NCBI RefSeq assembly: GCF_904846605.1
Contig: NZ_CAJHBI010000025.1
Coordinates: 1 to 50,384, forward strand
Direction of reading: 5' to 3'
Length of the DNA: 50,384 nt
Source of the DNA: Psychrobacter sp. 72-O-c
Lineage (GTDB): Bacteria > Pseudomonadota > Gammaproteobacteria > Pseudomonadales > Moraxellaceae
Positions 1 to 9,413 of this stretch are shown here, piece after piece. A program made the position numbers and the translations under genes. Under the pieces are notes generated by a model. The model worked only from the letters and a program-made list of their open reading frames with translations. It had not been told where the DNA came from and made no database searches. Positions within the stretch are counted from its first letter, which is position 1, and every line of letters begins with the position of its first letter.

Positions 1-1
1 T

Positions 2-109
2 GAGAGCTATGAGTCTATTGTTGATGCGGCTTGCTGTGCTTGGAATAAGTTGCTTGAGCAGCCAGAGAGGGTTCGCTCCTTGACTACTCGAACTTGGGCA
101 CAACTTTAA
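2..109 (+). CDS. IS630-family transposase, C-terminal fragment (runs off the left edge)
   Basis: The frame is open from the window edge and ends at TAA 107-109, giving about 35 residues. They include a WNKLLEQPERVRSL stretch and end in TRTWAQL, which resembles the extreme C-terminus of IS630/Tc1-mariner-type DDE transposases. The catalytic part lies outside the window, so whether the element is intact cannot be judged. A decayed N-terminal IS630-type fragment occurs separately near 20.1 kb. The family assignment rests on a short stretch and is moderate. Confidence 0.55.
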   Translation, partial: ESYESIVDAACCAWNKLLEQPERVRSLTTRTWAQL

Positions 110-315
110 TTATTGGGATTGGTATAACACCCCCTCCTTAATGTAAATATAGATTGTTTCTCGACTTATTAGTATATCAAACAGTCTGTTTGATTTTATG
201 AATGTCAGACCTTTGATATTGAAGTCAACTGTAGGTTAGGACTATCAAGAGTGACTGTCTTATACCTCATTAGCCTATATAAAGTGAGACGGTACTAAAT
301 ATACAAAACTGAATT

Positions 316-361
316 AAAAAAGCTCTCCAGTTCTGTATAGAGATACTGGAAAGCTTTTTTT
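316..361 (-). terminator. Rho-independent terminator after the GMC oxidoreductase gene
   Basis: An AAAAAGCTCTCCAG arm pairs imperfectly with CTGGAAAGCTTTTTT around a 15-nt loop. There are T-runs on both strands, so it could act in both directions. It lies just past the stop of the minus-strand gene at 404. The rest of the 110-403 gap shows nothing else I recognise. Confidence 0.7.
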
Positions 362-403
362 AAATCTAAATCTTGAAAATTGATCCATTCTCATAAAATA
401 ACA

Positions 404-2083
404 TTATGCAAAAGCAGGCTCTTTAACCTTGACCGAGTTAGCGTGTTCATCCTTCGTCGGGCGAGCAATAGCCGCATGCTCAGCCTTAATCTGGTCAGCC
501 ATTTTTTCGGCAATAGCGATGGTTGGGCCATTGGTATTGGCACTGATTAGCGTGGGCATAATCGAAGCATCAACCACACGTAGTCCGTCAACGCCTCTGA
601 CTTTGAGGTCTATATCCACAACCGACTGGCTGTCCGAACCCATGCGACACGTCCCTATTGGATGATAAATAGTATCCGATTTGTTCCGTATATAGCCTAA
701 CAAACCGTCCTTTTCAATATAAGGCGCCGCGTAGTCTTCGGTGACGTATTTTGCCATCGGTGCCTCCGTCATAATCTCACGGGTGCGCTCGGCACCTGCC
801 ATCATATACTCAACATCTTTTGGATGAGACAAATAGTTGGGATCGATTAGTGGTGCCGCGCTGGGGTCTGTAGAGGCCAGTTTGACTGTACCCCGACTTT
901 CAGGTCGCAAGTAACAGCTATGGATAGAGACGGCATAACCCCACTTCAGTGAACGTCCGTGATCAATCACTCGAGAAATAACAAAATGTAGCTGGGTATC
1001 TGGCCAACCCTCTGGTGTCTCATCTTTAGCATTAAAAAAAGCACCTGACTCAGCAAAGTTGGTTGACAACAGCCCAGTACCGTCTTTCCTCCAATGACTC
1101 GAGGCCTTTAACAATTTACCCACTGCACCAAAGCCAAGTCCAAACACATCCTTAGTATTCACCTCATAATCAAAGACCACGTCGAGATGATCTTGCAAGT
1201 TTTCACCGACATTGGGCGAGTCATAGACCACCTTAATGCCGTGTTCTTGCAAATGATCTTTAGGGCCAATACCTGATAGCATCAATATCTTTGGTGAGCC
1301 AAACGTTCCTGCACACAAGATAACTTCTGAACGGGCTTTGATGGTGTATTCTTCGCCGCTCTTATGATAGACCATGCCTGTTGCCCGCTGATCTTCTATT
1401 AGGACATGTGATGCCATTGCGCCCGTAACAATAGTAAGATTCGGGCGATCCTCAAAGGGATGCAGATAGGCAGCAGCAGCTGAGCAACGCTCCCCTTGCT
1501 TGTCCCCATGAAAGTGGGTGACTTGATACAGACCGGCACCGTCTTGCTTGGCCCCATTAAAGTCAGTATTGTGGTCAATTCCATTGGCGACGCACGCATC
1601 AACAAAGGCGCTAGAGATAGGGCGAGGACTGAGTAGTTCAGTGACATGCAGAGGTCCGCTATCGCCGTGATGCTCATCTGCGCCGTGAACGTTGTTTTCT
1701 GATTTTTTAAAATAAGGGAGTAACTGATCATACCCCCAACCGTCACAACCCAAGTCAGCCCAGCGGTCATAATCCTTGTGGCTACCTCGGGTGTAGATCA
1801 TTGCATTAATAGCTGATGAGCCACCCAGACATTGCCCACGCGGCTGATAGCCAAGACGGTTATTAAGGTGAGTTTGCGGCACCGTACTAAAGCACCAGTT
1901 GTTTATTTTCACCGGCTTGTCACGCATCATCATAATAACGGCTGCAGGAACACGCACTGCAAGGTCTTTGCCGTCACCGCCAAATTCTAATAGACAGACA
2001 TTGATACTGGGATCTTCTGACAAGCGGCCTGCCAAGACACATCCTGCTGATCCGCCGCCAACGATAATATAATCAAATTCCAT
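404..2083 (-). CDS. GMC-family flavin oxidoreductase (choline/alcohol dehydrogenase-like)
   Basis: This is a 559-residue FAD-dependent oxidoreductase that oxidises an alcohol to an aldehyde. The dinucleotide-binding motif GGGSAG is at residues 9-14 and the first GMC signature, PRGQCLGGSSAINAM, begins at residue 81. GTFGSPKILMLSGIGP matches the second signature. YHPIGTCRMG places the catalytic His near 474, and ANTNGP puts the partner Asn near 518. No betB, betI or choline transporter is adjacent, so choline is not established as the substrate; the N-terminus also resembles alkanol dehydrogenases of the AlkJ type. It stands alone, divergent from the next gene, with its own terminator. The class is secure and the substrate unknown. 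Confidence 0.9.
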   Translation of the reverse strand: MEFDYIIVGGGSAGCVLAGRLSEDPSINVCLLEFGGDGKDLAVRVPAAVIMMMRDKPVKINNWCFSTVPQTHLNNRLGYQPRGQCLGGSSAINAMIYTRGSHKDYDRWADLGCDGWGYDQLLPYFKKSENNVHGADEHHGDSGPLHVTELLSPRPISSAFVDACVANGIDHNTDFNGAKQDGAGLYQVTHFHGDKQGERCSAAAAYLHPFEDRPNLTIVTGAMASHVLIEDQRATGMVYHKSGEEYTIKARSEVILCAGTFGSPKILMLSGIGPKDHLQEHGIKVVYDSPNVGENLQDHLDVVFDYEVNTKDVFGLGFGAVGKLLKASSHWRKDGTGLLSTNFAESGAFFNAKDETPEGWPDTQLHFVISRVIDHGRSLKWGYAVSIHSCYLRPESRGTVKLASTDPSAAPLIDPNYLSHPKDVEYMMAGAERTREIMTEAPMAKYVTEDYAAPYIEKDGLLGYIRNKSDTIYHPIGTCRMGSDSQSVVDIDLKVRGVDGLRVVDASIMPTLISANTNGPTIAIAEKMADQIKAEHAAIARPTKDEHANSVKVKEPAFA

Positions 2084-2324
2084 AAATAAAAGCTCCTTGC
2101 TTATAGATAGTATCAGTTCAATGACACGCTACTATCATCCTTGATAGTGATATTCTTGATAGTAATGGCTTAGCTAAATTAACTCAACTCTTAGTTAACT
2201 ATAGCAGACATTATCAACTATATTTGCTTAATTAAAAAAATATAATAGACATTGTCCCTCTCAGTACAGTACAGGTCGCTGCCCATTCATTAATAACTCT
2301 TTATTCATTCACTTAGGATCTACT

Positions 2325-2963
2325 ATGAAATCAAAACGTACCGTTGGTATTCTATTATTTAATGAAGTAGAAGTGCTTGCTTTTGCAGGGCCATTCGAAG
2401 TGTTTTCACTAGTGGAGAATGCGGAATTAGGGGGAAAAATTTTTAAGGTCGTTACTATTGCTCAATATCAAACACCCATAAGCGCTAGAAACGGACTAAA
2501 AGTAATTCCCGATTATACTTTTGACACTCATCCAACTTTAGATGTACTGATCATACCTGGCGGCTATGGAGCTGAAACCATAGAAATAAAGAATCCTGTT
2601 GTTATTAACTGGATAGCTGCCCAATCAAACAATGTTGAGCTCACGCTTTCAGTATGCACAGGAGTATTCTTATTGGCTGAGGCTGGATTGCTTTCGGGCA
2701 AAAAAGCGACAACGCATTGGATGGATTTAGATCATTTAAATACGGCCTATCCTGATATCAAAGTCATCGCTAACAAACGCTATGTAGATGCAAGTGATGA
2801 AAAATCTAGTTTGGTGACTTCAGGAGGTATTAGTTCGGGTATTCATGCAAGTTTATACTGCGTAGAAAAGTTAGTTGATGCACAGACAGCTTACGCTACT
2901 GCTGATCGAATGGAATTTGATTGGGACCAAAAGTTAGAGTCTATAGCGTGGGTACAGTCATAG
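2325..2963 (+). CDS. DJ-1/PfpI-family protein (isonitrile hydratase-like)
   Basis: This 212-residue single-domain protein has the class I glutamine-amidotransferase-like fold of the DJ-1/PfpI superfamily. The nucleophile elbow SVCTG places the reactive cysteine at residue 111, and the following GLLSGKKATTHW stretch is typical of isonitrile hydratase (InhA) and of the N-terminal domain of GlxA-type regulators. There is no AraC DNA-binding domain, so it is not a GlxA regulator. It has a divergent neighbour on the left and a convergent one on the right, so it is probably monocistronic. The actual substrate cannot be read from the sequence. Confidence 0.8.
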   Translation: MKSKRTVGILLFNEVEVLAFAGPFEVFSLVENAELGGKIFKVVTIAQYQTPISARNGLKVIPDYTFDTHPTLDVLIIPGGYGAETIEIKNPVVINWIAAQSNNVELTLSVCTGVFLLAEAGLLSGKKATTHWMDLDHLNTAYPDIKVIANKRYVDASDEKSSLVTSGGISSGIHASLYCVEKLVDAQTAYATADRMEFDWDQKLESIAWVQS

Positions 2964-3151
2964 CGCAACCCACTATGTATGTGAAAGAGTTTGAAACATG
3001 ACAAGCATGAAAAGTAATACGACGTTTCTGCTAGAACCAATATAAAAACTGCAAACCGTGTCACTTCCCGCCTAGCTAAGTAGATAATAGCGGATGGCGA
3101 GATTGGCTCCCCTATCCTATTTTAAAAACTTATACCTTAAGGAAAATCCAT

Positions 3152-3197
3152 AAAAAACCCATCTGACTTCTATATTAAGTCAGACAGGCTTTTTTTA
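3152..3197. terminator. Bidirectional terminator between convergent genes
   Basis: The stem CTGACTT/AAGTCAG has flanking A- and T-runs, giving terminator-like structure on both strands. It lies between the DJ-1-like gene (ends 2963, +) and the dehydrogenase gene (ends 3230, -) and probably serves both. Confidence 0.7.
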
Positions 3198-3229
3198 TAC
3201 CGATTAGCTAGTTACTTATAGCTAGTTAC

Positions 3230-4513
3230 TTAAATATCAAACGCCAGCGCTCTATCACCATCCACATCTTGAATACGAGTCGGCAAGCCAATCTCATTTA
3301 ATAGATTAATAAACGGTTTGGCATCAAGCTCTTCAACGTTGACCATTTTGCCCGCATCCCACTCACCAGTAGCGACAAGTATGGCAGCGGCAACCGGTGG
3401 CAAGCCAGCAGTATAAGAGATGCCTTGACTGCCCATTGCCTCAAAAGCCTCTTTATGATCTGAGATATTATAGATAAATACCTCAGTATCAACTCCGTCT
3501 TTCTTACCTTTAACCTTGTCACCAATACAGGTTTTGCCCGTATAGTTTGGCGCCAGTGAGCTTGGATCAGGTAGGACTGCTTTGACGACTTTTAGTGGGA
3601 TGACTTCTAAGCCTTCAGCGGTCGTTACGGGCTGTTCGGACAATAAACCTAAGCTTTGAAGGACAGTGAAAACATTAATATAATGCTCACCAAAGCCCAT
3701 CCAAAAGCGAATGTTTGGCACATCTAAATTGGCTGATAATGAATGAATCTCGTCATGACCGCTTAGATAGCTATTTTGCACGCCAACGACGGGGAAATCA
3801 TCCGTACGTTTAACTTCAAACATCTTGTTGGATTGCCACTTACTGTCTTGCCATGAGTAAACCGTACCCGTGAATTCACGGAAATTAATCTCAGGGTCGA
3901 AGTTAGTCGCGAAGTATTTTCCGTGGTCGCCGGCATTAATGTCGATGATATCAATGTCAGTGACCGAGCCTGCATCCATCATGTCGTAGCCGAGTCTGGC
4001 ATAAGCGTTAACCATGCCGGGATCAAATCCTGCGCCTAAGATGGCGGTGATATTATTATCCGCACAGCGCTGTTTACGCTGCCATTCATAGTTGTCATAC
4101 CATGGCGGGGTCTCACAAATTTTGCGCGGATCTTCATGGATAGCAGTATCGATATAAGCGACGCCAGTCTCTATACAGGCTTCTAGTACGCTCATATTAA
4201 TAAAAGGCGAACCAACATTAATCACGATTTGAATACCCGTATCTTGAATCAGCTGTGTCAGCGCTGGAATATCCATGGCATCGATTTGGTGTGTATGTAA
4301 GGTAGCGGATTGCTTAAAGCTATTTTTATCCCGTACACTTTTGGCGATAGCATCGCATTTGGCTTGCGTGCGTGAGGCGATATGAATCGCACCAAGTACG
4401 TCGTTATTCATCGCACATTTATGTGCGACCACTTGTGCGACGCCGCCAGCACCGATAATGAGTACGTCTTTTTTAGCTTGATTGGTATTCTTGGTATGTT
4501 GAGTTGATTTCAA
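3230..4513 (-). CDS. Carboxynorspermidine dehydrogenase (saccharopine dehydrogenase-like)
   Basis: This is a 427-residue NAD(P)-dependent enzyme of the saccharopine dehydrogenase fold, with the Rossmann motif VLIIGAGGVAQVV near the N-terminus. Next to nspC the expected reaction is reductive condensation of aspartate semialdehyde with 1,3-diaminopropane (or putrescine) to carboxynorspermidine (or carboxyspermidine). I chose the TTG at 4511-4513 because AGGAGG (complement of 4523-4528) sits 9 nt upstream of it. An in-frame ATG at 4549 would add 12 residues and place that ribosome-binding site inside the gene. Together with nspC it forms a SAM-independent triamine pathway. The 261-bp gap to nspC holds a possible separate promoter. 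Confidence 0.88.
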   Translation of the reverse strand: MKSTQHTKNTNQAKKDVLIIGAGGVAQVVAHKCAMNNDVLGAIHIASRTQAKCDAIAKSVRDKNSFKQSATLHTHQIDAMDIPALTQLIQDTGIQIVINVGSPFINMSVLEACIETGVAYIDTAIHEDPRKICETPPWYDNYEWQRKQRCADNNITAILGAGFDPGMVNAYARLGYDMMDAGSVTDIDIIDINAGDHGKYFATNFDPEINFREFTGTVYSWQDSKWQSNKMFEVKRTDDFPVVGVQNSYLSGHDEIHSLSANLDVPNIRFWMGFGEHYINVFTVLQSLGLLSEQPVTTAEGLEVIPLKVVKAVLPDPSSLAPNYTGKTCIGDKVKGKKDGVDTEVFIYNISDHKEAFEAMGSQGISYTAGLPPVAAAILVATGEWDAGKMVNVEELDAKPFINLLNEIGLPTRIQDVDGDRALAFDI

Positions 4514-4661
4514 TACAACAATCCTCCTTTGTGTCCCTGTCACCACCATGGTCTTGGCTATTCAAAACAGAAACGAGTGAATGATATGCGTGAATTAAAA
4601 AGGAAGACCGAGGAAAACCCACGCACCCGACGAGCAACTTCACCTGCTTTTGCCCGTAGCA

Positions 4662-4692
4662 ATTATAACAATTTTTACCCATCTTTCGGCAA
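4662..4692 (-). promoter_or_regulatory. Possible sigma70 promoter for the carboxynorspermidine dehydrogenase gene
   Basis: On the minus strand TATAAT (complement of 4662-4667) is preceded by TTGCCG (complement of 4687-4692) with 19 bp between them. The -10 is perfect but the spacing is long. It would give a leader of about 140 nt, suggesting the gene can be transcribed separately from nspC. Confidence 0.35.
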
Positions 4693-4774
4693 TAATTAGC
4701 AAATCAGTGAAACCTTGCTATTTGCGAAAGTCACAAAGCTGATAATTTTAAAAAAACCTTAAGCTAAGAAAATC

Positions 4775-6031
4775 TTAAGACAAGCTGGCCTTGTAATCTT
4801 GATAATTAAACTCACGCTGAACCTTAATACTGCCATCAAGGCGACGAATCACAATCGCGGGCATATTGACGCCATTAAACCAATTCTTCTTAACCATCGT
4901 ATAGCCAGCAGCATTACCAAAGGAAATTTTATCGCCAATTTGTAAGGATTTTTGCAATGCATATTCGCCAAAGATATCACCTGCCAAGCAAGAGCGACCA
5001 CAGATAATTGTACTATCAGCTGACTTAGCTTGATCAGTTGTTGGTATATTATTAGTATGAGCACTATTATTATGGTCAATGTCAATAGGCGCGATACTAA
5101 TTGGCTTACCGTTAATAGCCCCTATCGGTGCGGACTCGCGATAAATCAGCAAATCGAGCATGTGCGCTTCAATAGAAGAATCCACTACTGCTATATTTTT
5201 TTCATTATGCAAAACGTCTAAAACCGTCGTGACCAACGTGCCAGCGCCATGAATACTGGCTTCACCTGGCTCTAGATAGACTTGCACGCTATACTTTTCG
5301 CTAAAGGTTTTCAAACGCTGTGCTAAGTGTTCAAGTGGATAATCAGGGGCGATAAAGTGAATACCGCCGCCTAAGCTGACCCAGTCCAACTGCTGTAAAA
5401 TGTCGCCAAACTTAGCTTCGATATCAGCCAAGCTGTCACTAAAGGATTCAAAACTGTCGTTCTCGCAGTTGTTATGAATCATAACTCCAGTGATGTCTTT
5501 CAGCACCGCTGCGATACTGTCTTTGTTATGCTCACCAAGACGGCTAAAAGGACGCGCAGGATCAGCAATGATAAATGATGAATTACTGGTTTTAGGATTC
5601 AACCGCAACCCTACTGGAACATTTTTCGCCTTCGCTTGGTCTTTAAAAGCATTTAATTGTGAAATAGAATTAAAAATAATCTTATCAGCATAGCTGAGCA
5701 CTTCAGGGATTTCATCCTCGCTATAAGCCACGCTGTAGGCATGAGTTTCTTTTTTATCCTCACTGTCACTACCTGTGTCTTTGCCTTTGCTAAAAGTCTC
5801 ATATCCTAGGCGCACTTCATTAAGGGACGATGAAGTCGTACCATGTAAATACGGTTGCATCACGTCAAAAACGCCCCACGTAGCAAAGCATTTTAGCGCC
5901 AATAACGCCTTCGCACCGGATAGCTCACATAGACGAGCAATAATCTGCATATTAGCCACAATTGCGGCCTCATCAAGCAAATAATAAGGGGTTGGTACGT
6001 TTATCCGTTTTACAGTAGATGATGAATTCAT
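4775..6031 (-). CDS. nspC: Carboxynorspermidine decarboxylase
   Basis: This PLP-dependent decarboxylase of the alanine-racemase/ornithine decarboxylase fold (group IV) has 418 residues. It decarboxylates carboxynorspermidine or carboxyspermidine to norspermidine or spermidine. The PLP lysine lies in LLALKCFATW near residue 47, and CGRSCLAGDIFGEY is the conserved C-terminal active-site segment with its Cys and Asp. Two hydrophilic insertions, an acidic Ser/Asp/Glu/Lys stretch near residue 85 and an Asn/Thr/His-rich stretch near residue 315, make it somewhat longer than I expect for NspC. It lies upstream of the dehydrogenase gene on the same strand. Confidence 0.9.
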   Translation of the reverse strand: MNSSSTVKRINVPTPYYLLDEAAIVANMQIIARLCELSGAKALLALKCFATWGVFDVMQPYLHGTTSSSLNEVRLGYETFSKGKDTGSDSEDKKETHAYSVAYSEDEIPEVLSYADKIIFNSISQLNAFKDQAKAKNVPVGLRLNPKTSNSSFIIADPARPFSRLGEHNKDSIAAVLKDITGVMIHNNCENDSFESFSDSLADIEAKFGDILQQLDWVSLGGGIHFIAPDYPLEHLAQRLKTFSEKYSVQVYLEPGEASIHGAGTLVTTVLDVLHNEKNIAVVDSSIEAHMLDLLIYRESAPIGAINGKPISIAPIDIDHNNSAHTNNIPTTDQAKSADSTIICGRSCLAGDIFGEYALQKSLQIGDKISFGNAAGYTMVKKNWFNGVNMPAIVIRRLDGSIKVQREFNYQDYKASLS

Positions 6032-6198
6032 AATGAATAACCTAATAGCTTTTTATATTGATGAGAGGCATAACTGTCGTAGTAGTGATGATAAAGACAA
6101 GCGAAAACTCACGAAGTATACACAATAATTGGCGGCGTTATGACGCGACTAGATAATTGCGCTATAGTAGTACAAATTCATCGTCATTAGAATAGTTT

Positions 6199-6882
6199 AT
6201 GTCTCTATCAACCGATTACTCTACCTCGATAAAACAGCCTGATTCAACCCAGCTTGATTCAACTGATCTCAACTTAGACTACCTTCATTCTGATGCTCGC
6301 GCTGTATTAGACTTTTGGTTCGATAAAGATAATGAGCCCTATTGGTTTTTAAAAGACGATAAGTTTGATCAGAAAATCGCTGATAAGTTTGGCGAGATAT
6401 GGCAGGCAGCATCTCAGGGCGAATGCGTACATTGGCGGCGTACTGAGGGGCAGTTAGAAATCGAAGCTTATACCAATACTGATGATTTGACTACTGACTT
6501 AGCCGGACGCTTAGCGGAGATTATTGTGTTAGATCAGTTTTCGCGTAATCTATGTCGGGGGCAAGCATCGGCCTTTGGGCAAGATAAGATGGCATTAGTA
6601 CTAGCGCAAGAAGCCATTCATCAGACTGCCTTTAACGACCTACCATGGAAATGGCGTCAGTTTATGATTATGCCATTTATGCATTCAGAATCAGCAGCGA
6701 TTCAGGAACGCTATTTATCTCTATTTGAGCAGCTAGATGATACCGTTTCAATGGACTTTGCTCATGCTCACCAAGCAATTATTGAGCAGTTTGGACGTTA
6801 TCCGCACCGTAATGCGGCACTTAATCGAACCTCGACTGCTGCAGAAAAGGAGTTTCTAGAGCAGCCGGATTCATCTTTTTAA
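6199..6882 (+). CDS. DUF924-family protein
   Basis: This 227-residue soluble, mostly helical protein matches the DUF924 family, which has a TPR-like fold. Recognisable features are VLDFWFDKD near residue 36, the IIVLDQFSRNLCRG segment near residue 110, KWRQFMIMPFMHSE, and the C-terminal FGRYPHRNAAL motif. The biochemical role of the family is not established. The first ~30 residues are Ser/Thr/Asp-rich and poorly conserved in appearance. The gene diverges from nspC across a 167-bp gap and has no partner on its own strand. Confidence 0.82.
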   Translation: MSLSTDYSTSIKQPDSTQLDSTDLNLDYLHSDARAVLDFWFDKDNEPYWFLKDDKFDQKIADKFGEIWQAASQGECVHWRRTEGQLEIEAYTNTDDLTTDLAGRLAEIIVLDQFSRNLCRGQASAFGQDKMALVLAQEAIHQTAFNDLPWKWRQFMIMPFMHSESAAIQERYLSLFEQLDDTVSMDFAHAHQAIIEQFGRYPHRNAALNRTSTAAEKEFLEQPDSSF

Positions 6883-6910
6883 ACACTTCTAATAGCTAAT
6901 GCGCCGTTAT

Positions 6911-8125
6911 TTAATAATTAACATTGCCAGTCTTAAAGGTAAATGATTTATTAATCGAATCCTTATTATCTACTAGGACATCGAAGCTGACTCTATATTC
7001 ACTATTGCCATAAAGCCCGCATTGCTGGCTTTGATCTGTAGTGCGTTTGATTTCACAGCTTTCGAGCGCATCGGTAAGCGGTAGAATAAATGCTTCGTTT
7101 TTTGGTAGCTCAGAGGTAGTGCCTTTATGTGGGTCTTGGCGATAATCAAGCAAGTTCGTTGGCACATCTACATTACGCTGAACATCGTGAAACTTAATAT
7201 TGCTCACACGGATCGTTTTGGCTGCTGGCATTCTGATATAGACAGGCTGTCCGATAGGATCTGTTCGTAAGTTGCGTCCTGTTCCTTTGACGGGGCTTGG
7301 TGATTCATTATATAGCGCAGTATTAGTGTCGGTTACATTAGCACAAGGATAAGTGAATAAATTATTGGCAGCATTATTTTCGCTGCTTTCGGTCGCGGCT
7401 GAAGCGTTGACAAAAACATAGCCTTGGTACTTATCTGCAGCCTTATTGTGAGGAGTATACGCCACCATACCTGACCCTGTTTGGCTGAGATTAGGGGTCA
7501 TAAGTATGCGCAGATGATAAGGCGCGGCCAATAGTGATTTTGTCATTGCATGTGAGGCATACTCAGGTGATATCACCCTACCGGCAGAACTTTCGGACCT
7601 AGTGTGTGCAATGTTTTCAGTGACACCATAAGCTAGATTGGGATAACTGGCTTTGAGCAAGCGCTCTTCAAAACTGACACCGCTAAAGAACGGGTTGTTC
7701 GTTCCAGTCGAGTTCTTGATGTCGGCAATCTCATTTTCGGAATGCGCATCAAATATGGTCGGTGTCGAGTTGGAAAACACATACTGTATATACTGAGCAT
7801 GTTGAGTCGCAATTTTGGTCAGCTCCTCGTTATACTCGACCCCACCAAGCCCGCAGCTCTGCCTTTGTCGGCTAATTAAATTTGAACCTACTAGCGCCGC
7901 TTGATCGTAGTTTTTACTATCAACGCTACTGATATTTACCTCAGGATCTCTTACTGGCAAAACAACATCCGGCTTCAGCAGGTTAGGTTGAACTACGGGC
8001 TCATTAGATTCTGGCGGAGTAGAGACATCACTTGAGCCACTGTCTGAACCTCCACCGCATGCACTCAATAGCATGGTTGAAAAAATTAGAGTGGCAAGGA
8101 TTTTTCTTGATGAAAGTGACCTCAT
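6911..8125 (-). CDS. CAP-domain (SCP/PR1) lipoprotein
   Basis: The 404-residue predicted lipoprotein has a signal peptide ending in the lipobox LLSACGGG, then a Ser/Pro-rich linker to about residue 60. A CAP/SCP-like domain follows, recognisable by EYNEELTKIATQHAQYI, YGVTENIAHTR and APYHLRILMTPN, patterns that hold the CAP cavity His/Glu residues. The C-terminal third is less conserved and has a Cys pair around CEIKRTTDQSQQC. Bacterial CAP proteins act at the cell surface, but the ligand or target is unknown. It stands alone, with an 8-bp tandem repeat tract beginning 136 bp upstream of the start that may alter expression. Confidence 0.75.
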   Translation of the reverse strand: MRSLSSRKILATLIFSTMLLSACGGGSDSGSSDVSTPPESNEPVVQPNLLKPDVVLPVRDPEVNISSVDSKNYDQAALVGSNLISRQRQSCGLGGVEYNEELTKIATQHAQYIQYVFSNSTPTIFDAHSENEIADIKNSTGTNNPFFSGVSFEERLLKASYPNLAYGVTENIAHTRSESSAGRVISPEYASHAMTKSLLAAPYHLRILMTPNLSQTGSGMVAYTPHNKAADKYQGYVFVNASAATESSENNAANNLFTYPCANVTDTNTALYNESPSPVKGTGRNLRTDPIGQPVYIRMPAAKTIRVSNIKFHDVQRNVDVPTNLLDYRQDPHKGTTSELPKNEAFILPLTDALESCEIKRTTDQSQQCGLYGNSEYRVSFDVLVDNKDSINKSFTFKTGNVNY

Positions 8126-8260
8126 GGACTATTCTCTTAGTTTTTGTTTGGCCTCTATTAGCAGACTGCTATAACACTGACCATGATGATATGAGTTAGC
8201 GTCATACCGTGATGTAATGAGCTACATTAAGGAATATGGGACAGACTATCATCTATTAAA

Positions 8261-8333
8261 CTTTCATACTTTCATACTTTCATACTTTCATACTTTCATA
8301 CTTTCATACTTTCATACTTTCATACTTTCATAC
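8261..8333. repeat. Tandem repeat, nine copies of CTTTCATA
   Basis: Nine uninterrupted perfect copies of an 8-bp unit (8261-8332) plus one base lie in the 373-bp gap between rnhB and the CAP lipoprotein gene. Perfect short tandem arrays are prone to slipped-strand changes in copy number. Because it lies upstream of the lipoprotein gene, a change would alter promoter spacing rather than reading frame. The rest of the gap is AT-rich with no other feature I can name. Confidence 0.95.
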
Positions 8334-8498
8334 GGATAATAAAATTTTTCTTATCCATTTTCAATAAAAAATTGCCTATAAACAATAATATGTTTAAGCA
8401 TTATATTAAAGTTAATTATCTTTAAACTATTAAAATATGCTTAGGCTATCTATCTTAATCCGTGTTCTATTTACATTTTATTATTTATTTGGTGCACT

Positions 8499-9383
8499 TT
8501 ATTTATTCTCTAGCGCTCTTCTGACTGGACCAAAGCTACGACGGTGCTCAGGTAAGACGCCATAATCATCGATAGCTTGCACATGCGCTTTTGTTGGATA
8601 GCCTTTATGCTTAGCAATACCATATTGTGGATGTTGAGAGTCCAGCTCATACATAGTCTGATCACGGCTGACTTTTGCTAAGATACTGGCGGCAGCGATA
8701 CTGGTATGACGCGCATCTCCTTTTACCCAGGCTTGGCAGTCAATAGCGGATTTTTCAATGCCTAATGTAGCTAGCTTGGAATAATCCAGCTCCGGACAGC
8801 GATTACCATCGTACAGTACTTGCGCTTGCATCTGGCTAGACGCATCTGCCGCATCATTGATAACACTAGCTAACTGTAACTGACTGGCCATCGCCTCTAA
8901 TAACGCTTCAGTACATAAACGCATGCCCAGCATAGTTGCTTGTAGGATATTCACCTGATCAATCACCGCCGCTGGAATCTCAGCAACGACATAGCCTATC
9001 GCATGCTGCTGCACTAACGGATAAAGGATATCGCGCTTTTTTTCACTCAGCTGTTTAGAATCTGTGAGAATAGCAAGCGGTGTGTCTTGTAGCGGCTGTG
9101 CTTCAATCAGTCCTGACCAAGCACTAGGTAATATCGCTGCGGCAACATTTACGCTGCCTAGCAAAGGTCCGCGCCCTGCCTCATCGACACCAATTTGTAG
9201 CGCTAGTCTATCTAAACTTGGATCTGTGTTTATTTGATGTTCAGATAGCAGCTCAGAGACGTTTAGTTGACCAATCAGATCAATAGGTGCTGCTAAATTA
9301 ATATACTGCCCTTTAATATCAAGGTGTTCAATAACATTATTAATGGAAATAATACGATTTTCTAGACAGGTCTCAATACTCAT
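8499..9383 (-). CDS. rnhB: Ribonuclease HII
   Basis: This enzyme cleaves RNA in RNA-DNA hybrids and at single misincorporated ribonucleotides. The catalytic motif GVDEAGRGP places Asp67-Glu68. [22 protein letters not shown] and the C-terminal [14 protein letters not shown] with HRRSFGPV are all present. At 294 residues it is long for the family (about 200), because of a ~60-residue N-terminal extension and an insertion around the [13 protein letters not shown] segment. A start closer to the catalytic motif cannot be excluded, but the upstream codons remain open. It follows lpxB by 30 bp on the same strand, an rnhB-lpxB pairing common in gammaproteobacteria. Confidence 0.93.
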   Translation of the reverse strand: MSIETCLENRIISINNVIEHLDIKGQYINLAAPIDLIGQLNVSELLSEHQINTDPSLDRLALQIGVDEAGRGPLLGSVNVAAAILPSAWSGLIEAQPLQDTPLAILTDSKQLSEKKRDILYPLVQQHAIGYVVAEIPAAVIDQVNILQATMLGMRLCTEALLEAMASQLQLASVINDAADASSQMQAQVLYDGNRCPELDYSKLATLGIEKSAIDCQAWVKGDARHTSIAAASILAKVSRDQTMYELDSQHPQYGIAKHKGYPTKAHVQAIDDYGVLPEHRRSFGPVRRALENK

Positions 9384-9413
9384 AACTTTATAATTTCTTG
9401 TTTATTAATTTAA

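Noticed and set aside
4473..4682. 69-codon minus-strand frame upstream of carboxynorspermidine dehydrogenase
   Set aside because: It overlaps the leader and first codons of the real gene in another frame and has no support. It includes the likely -10 region.
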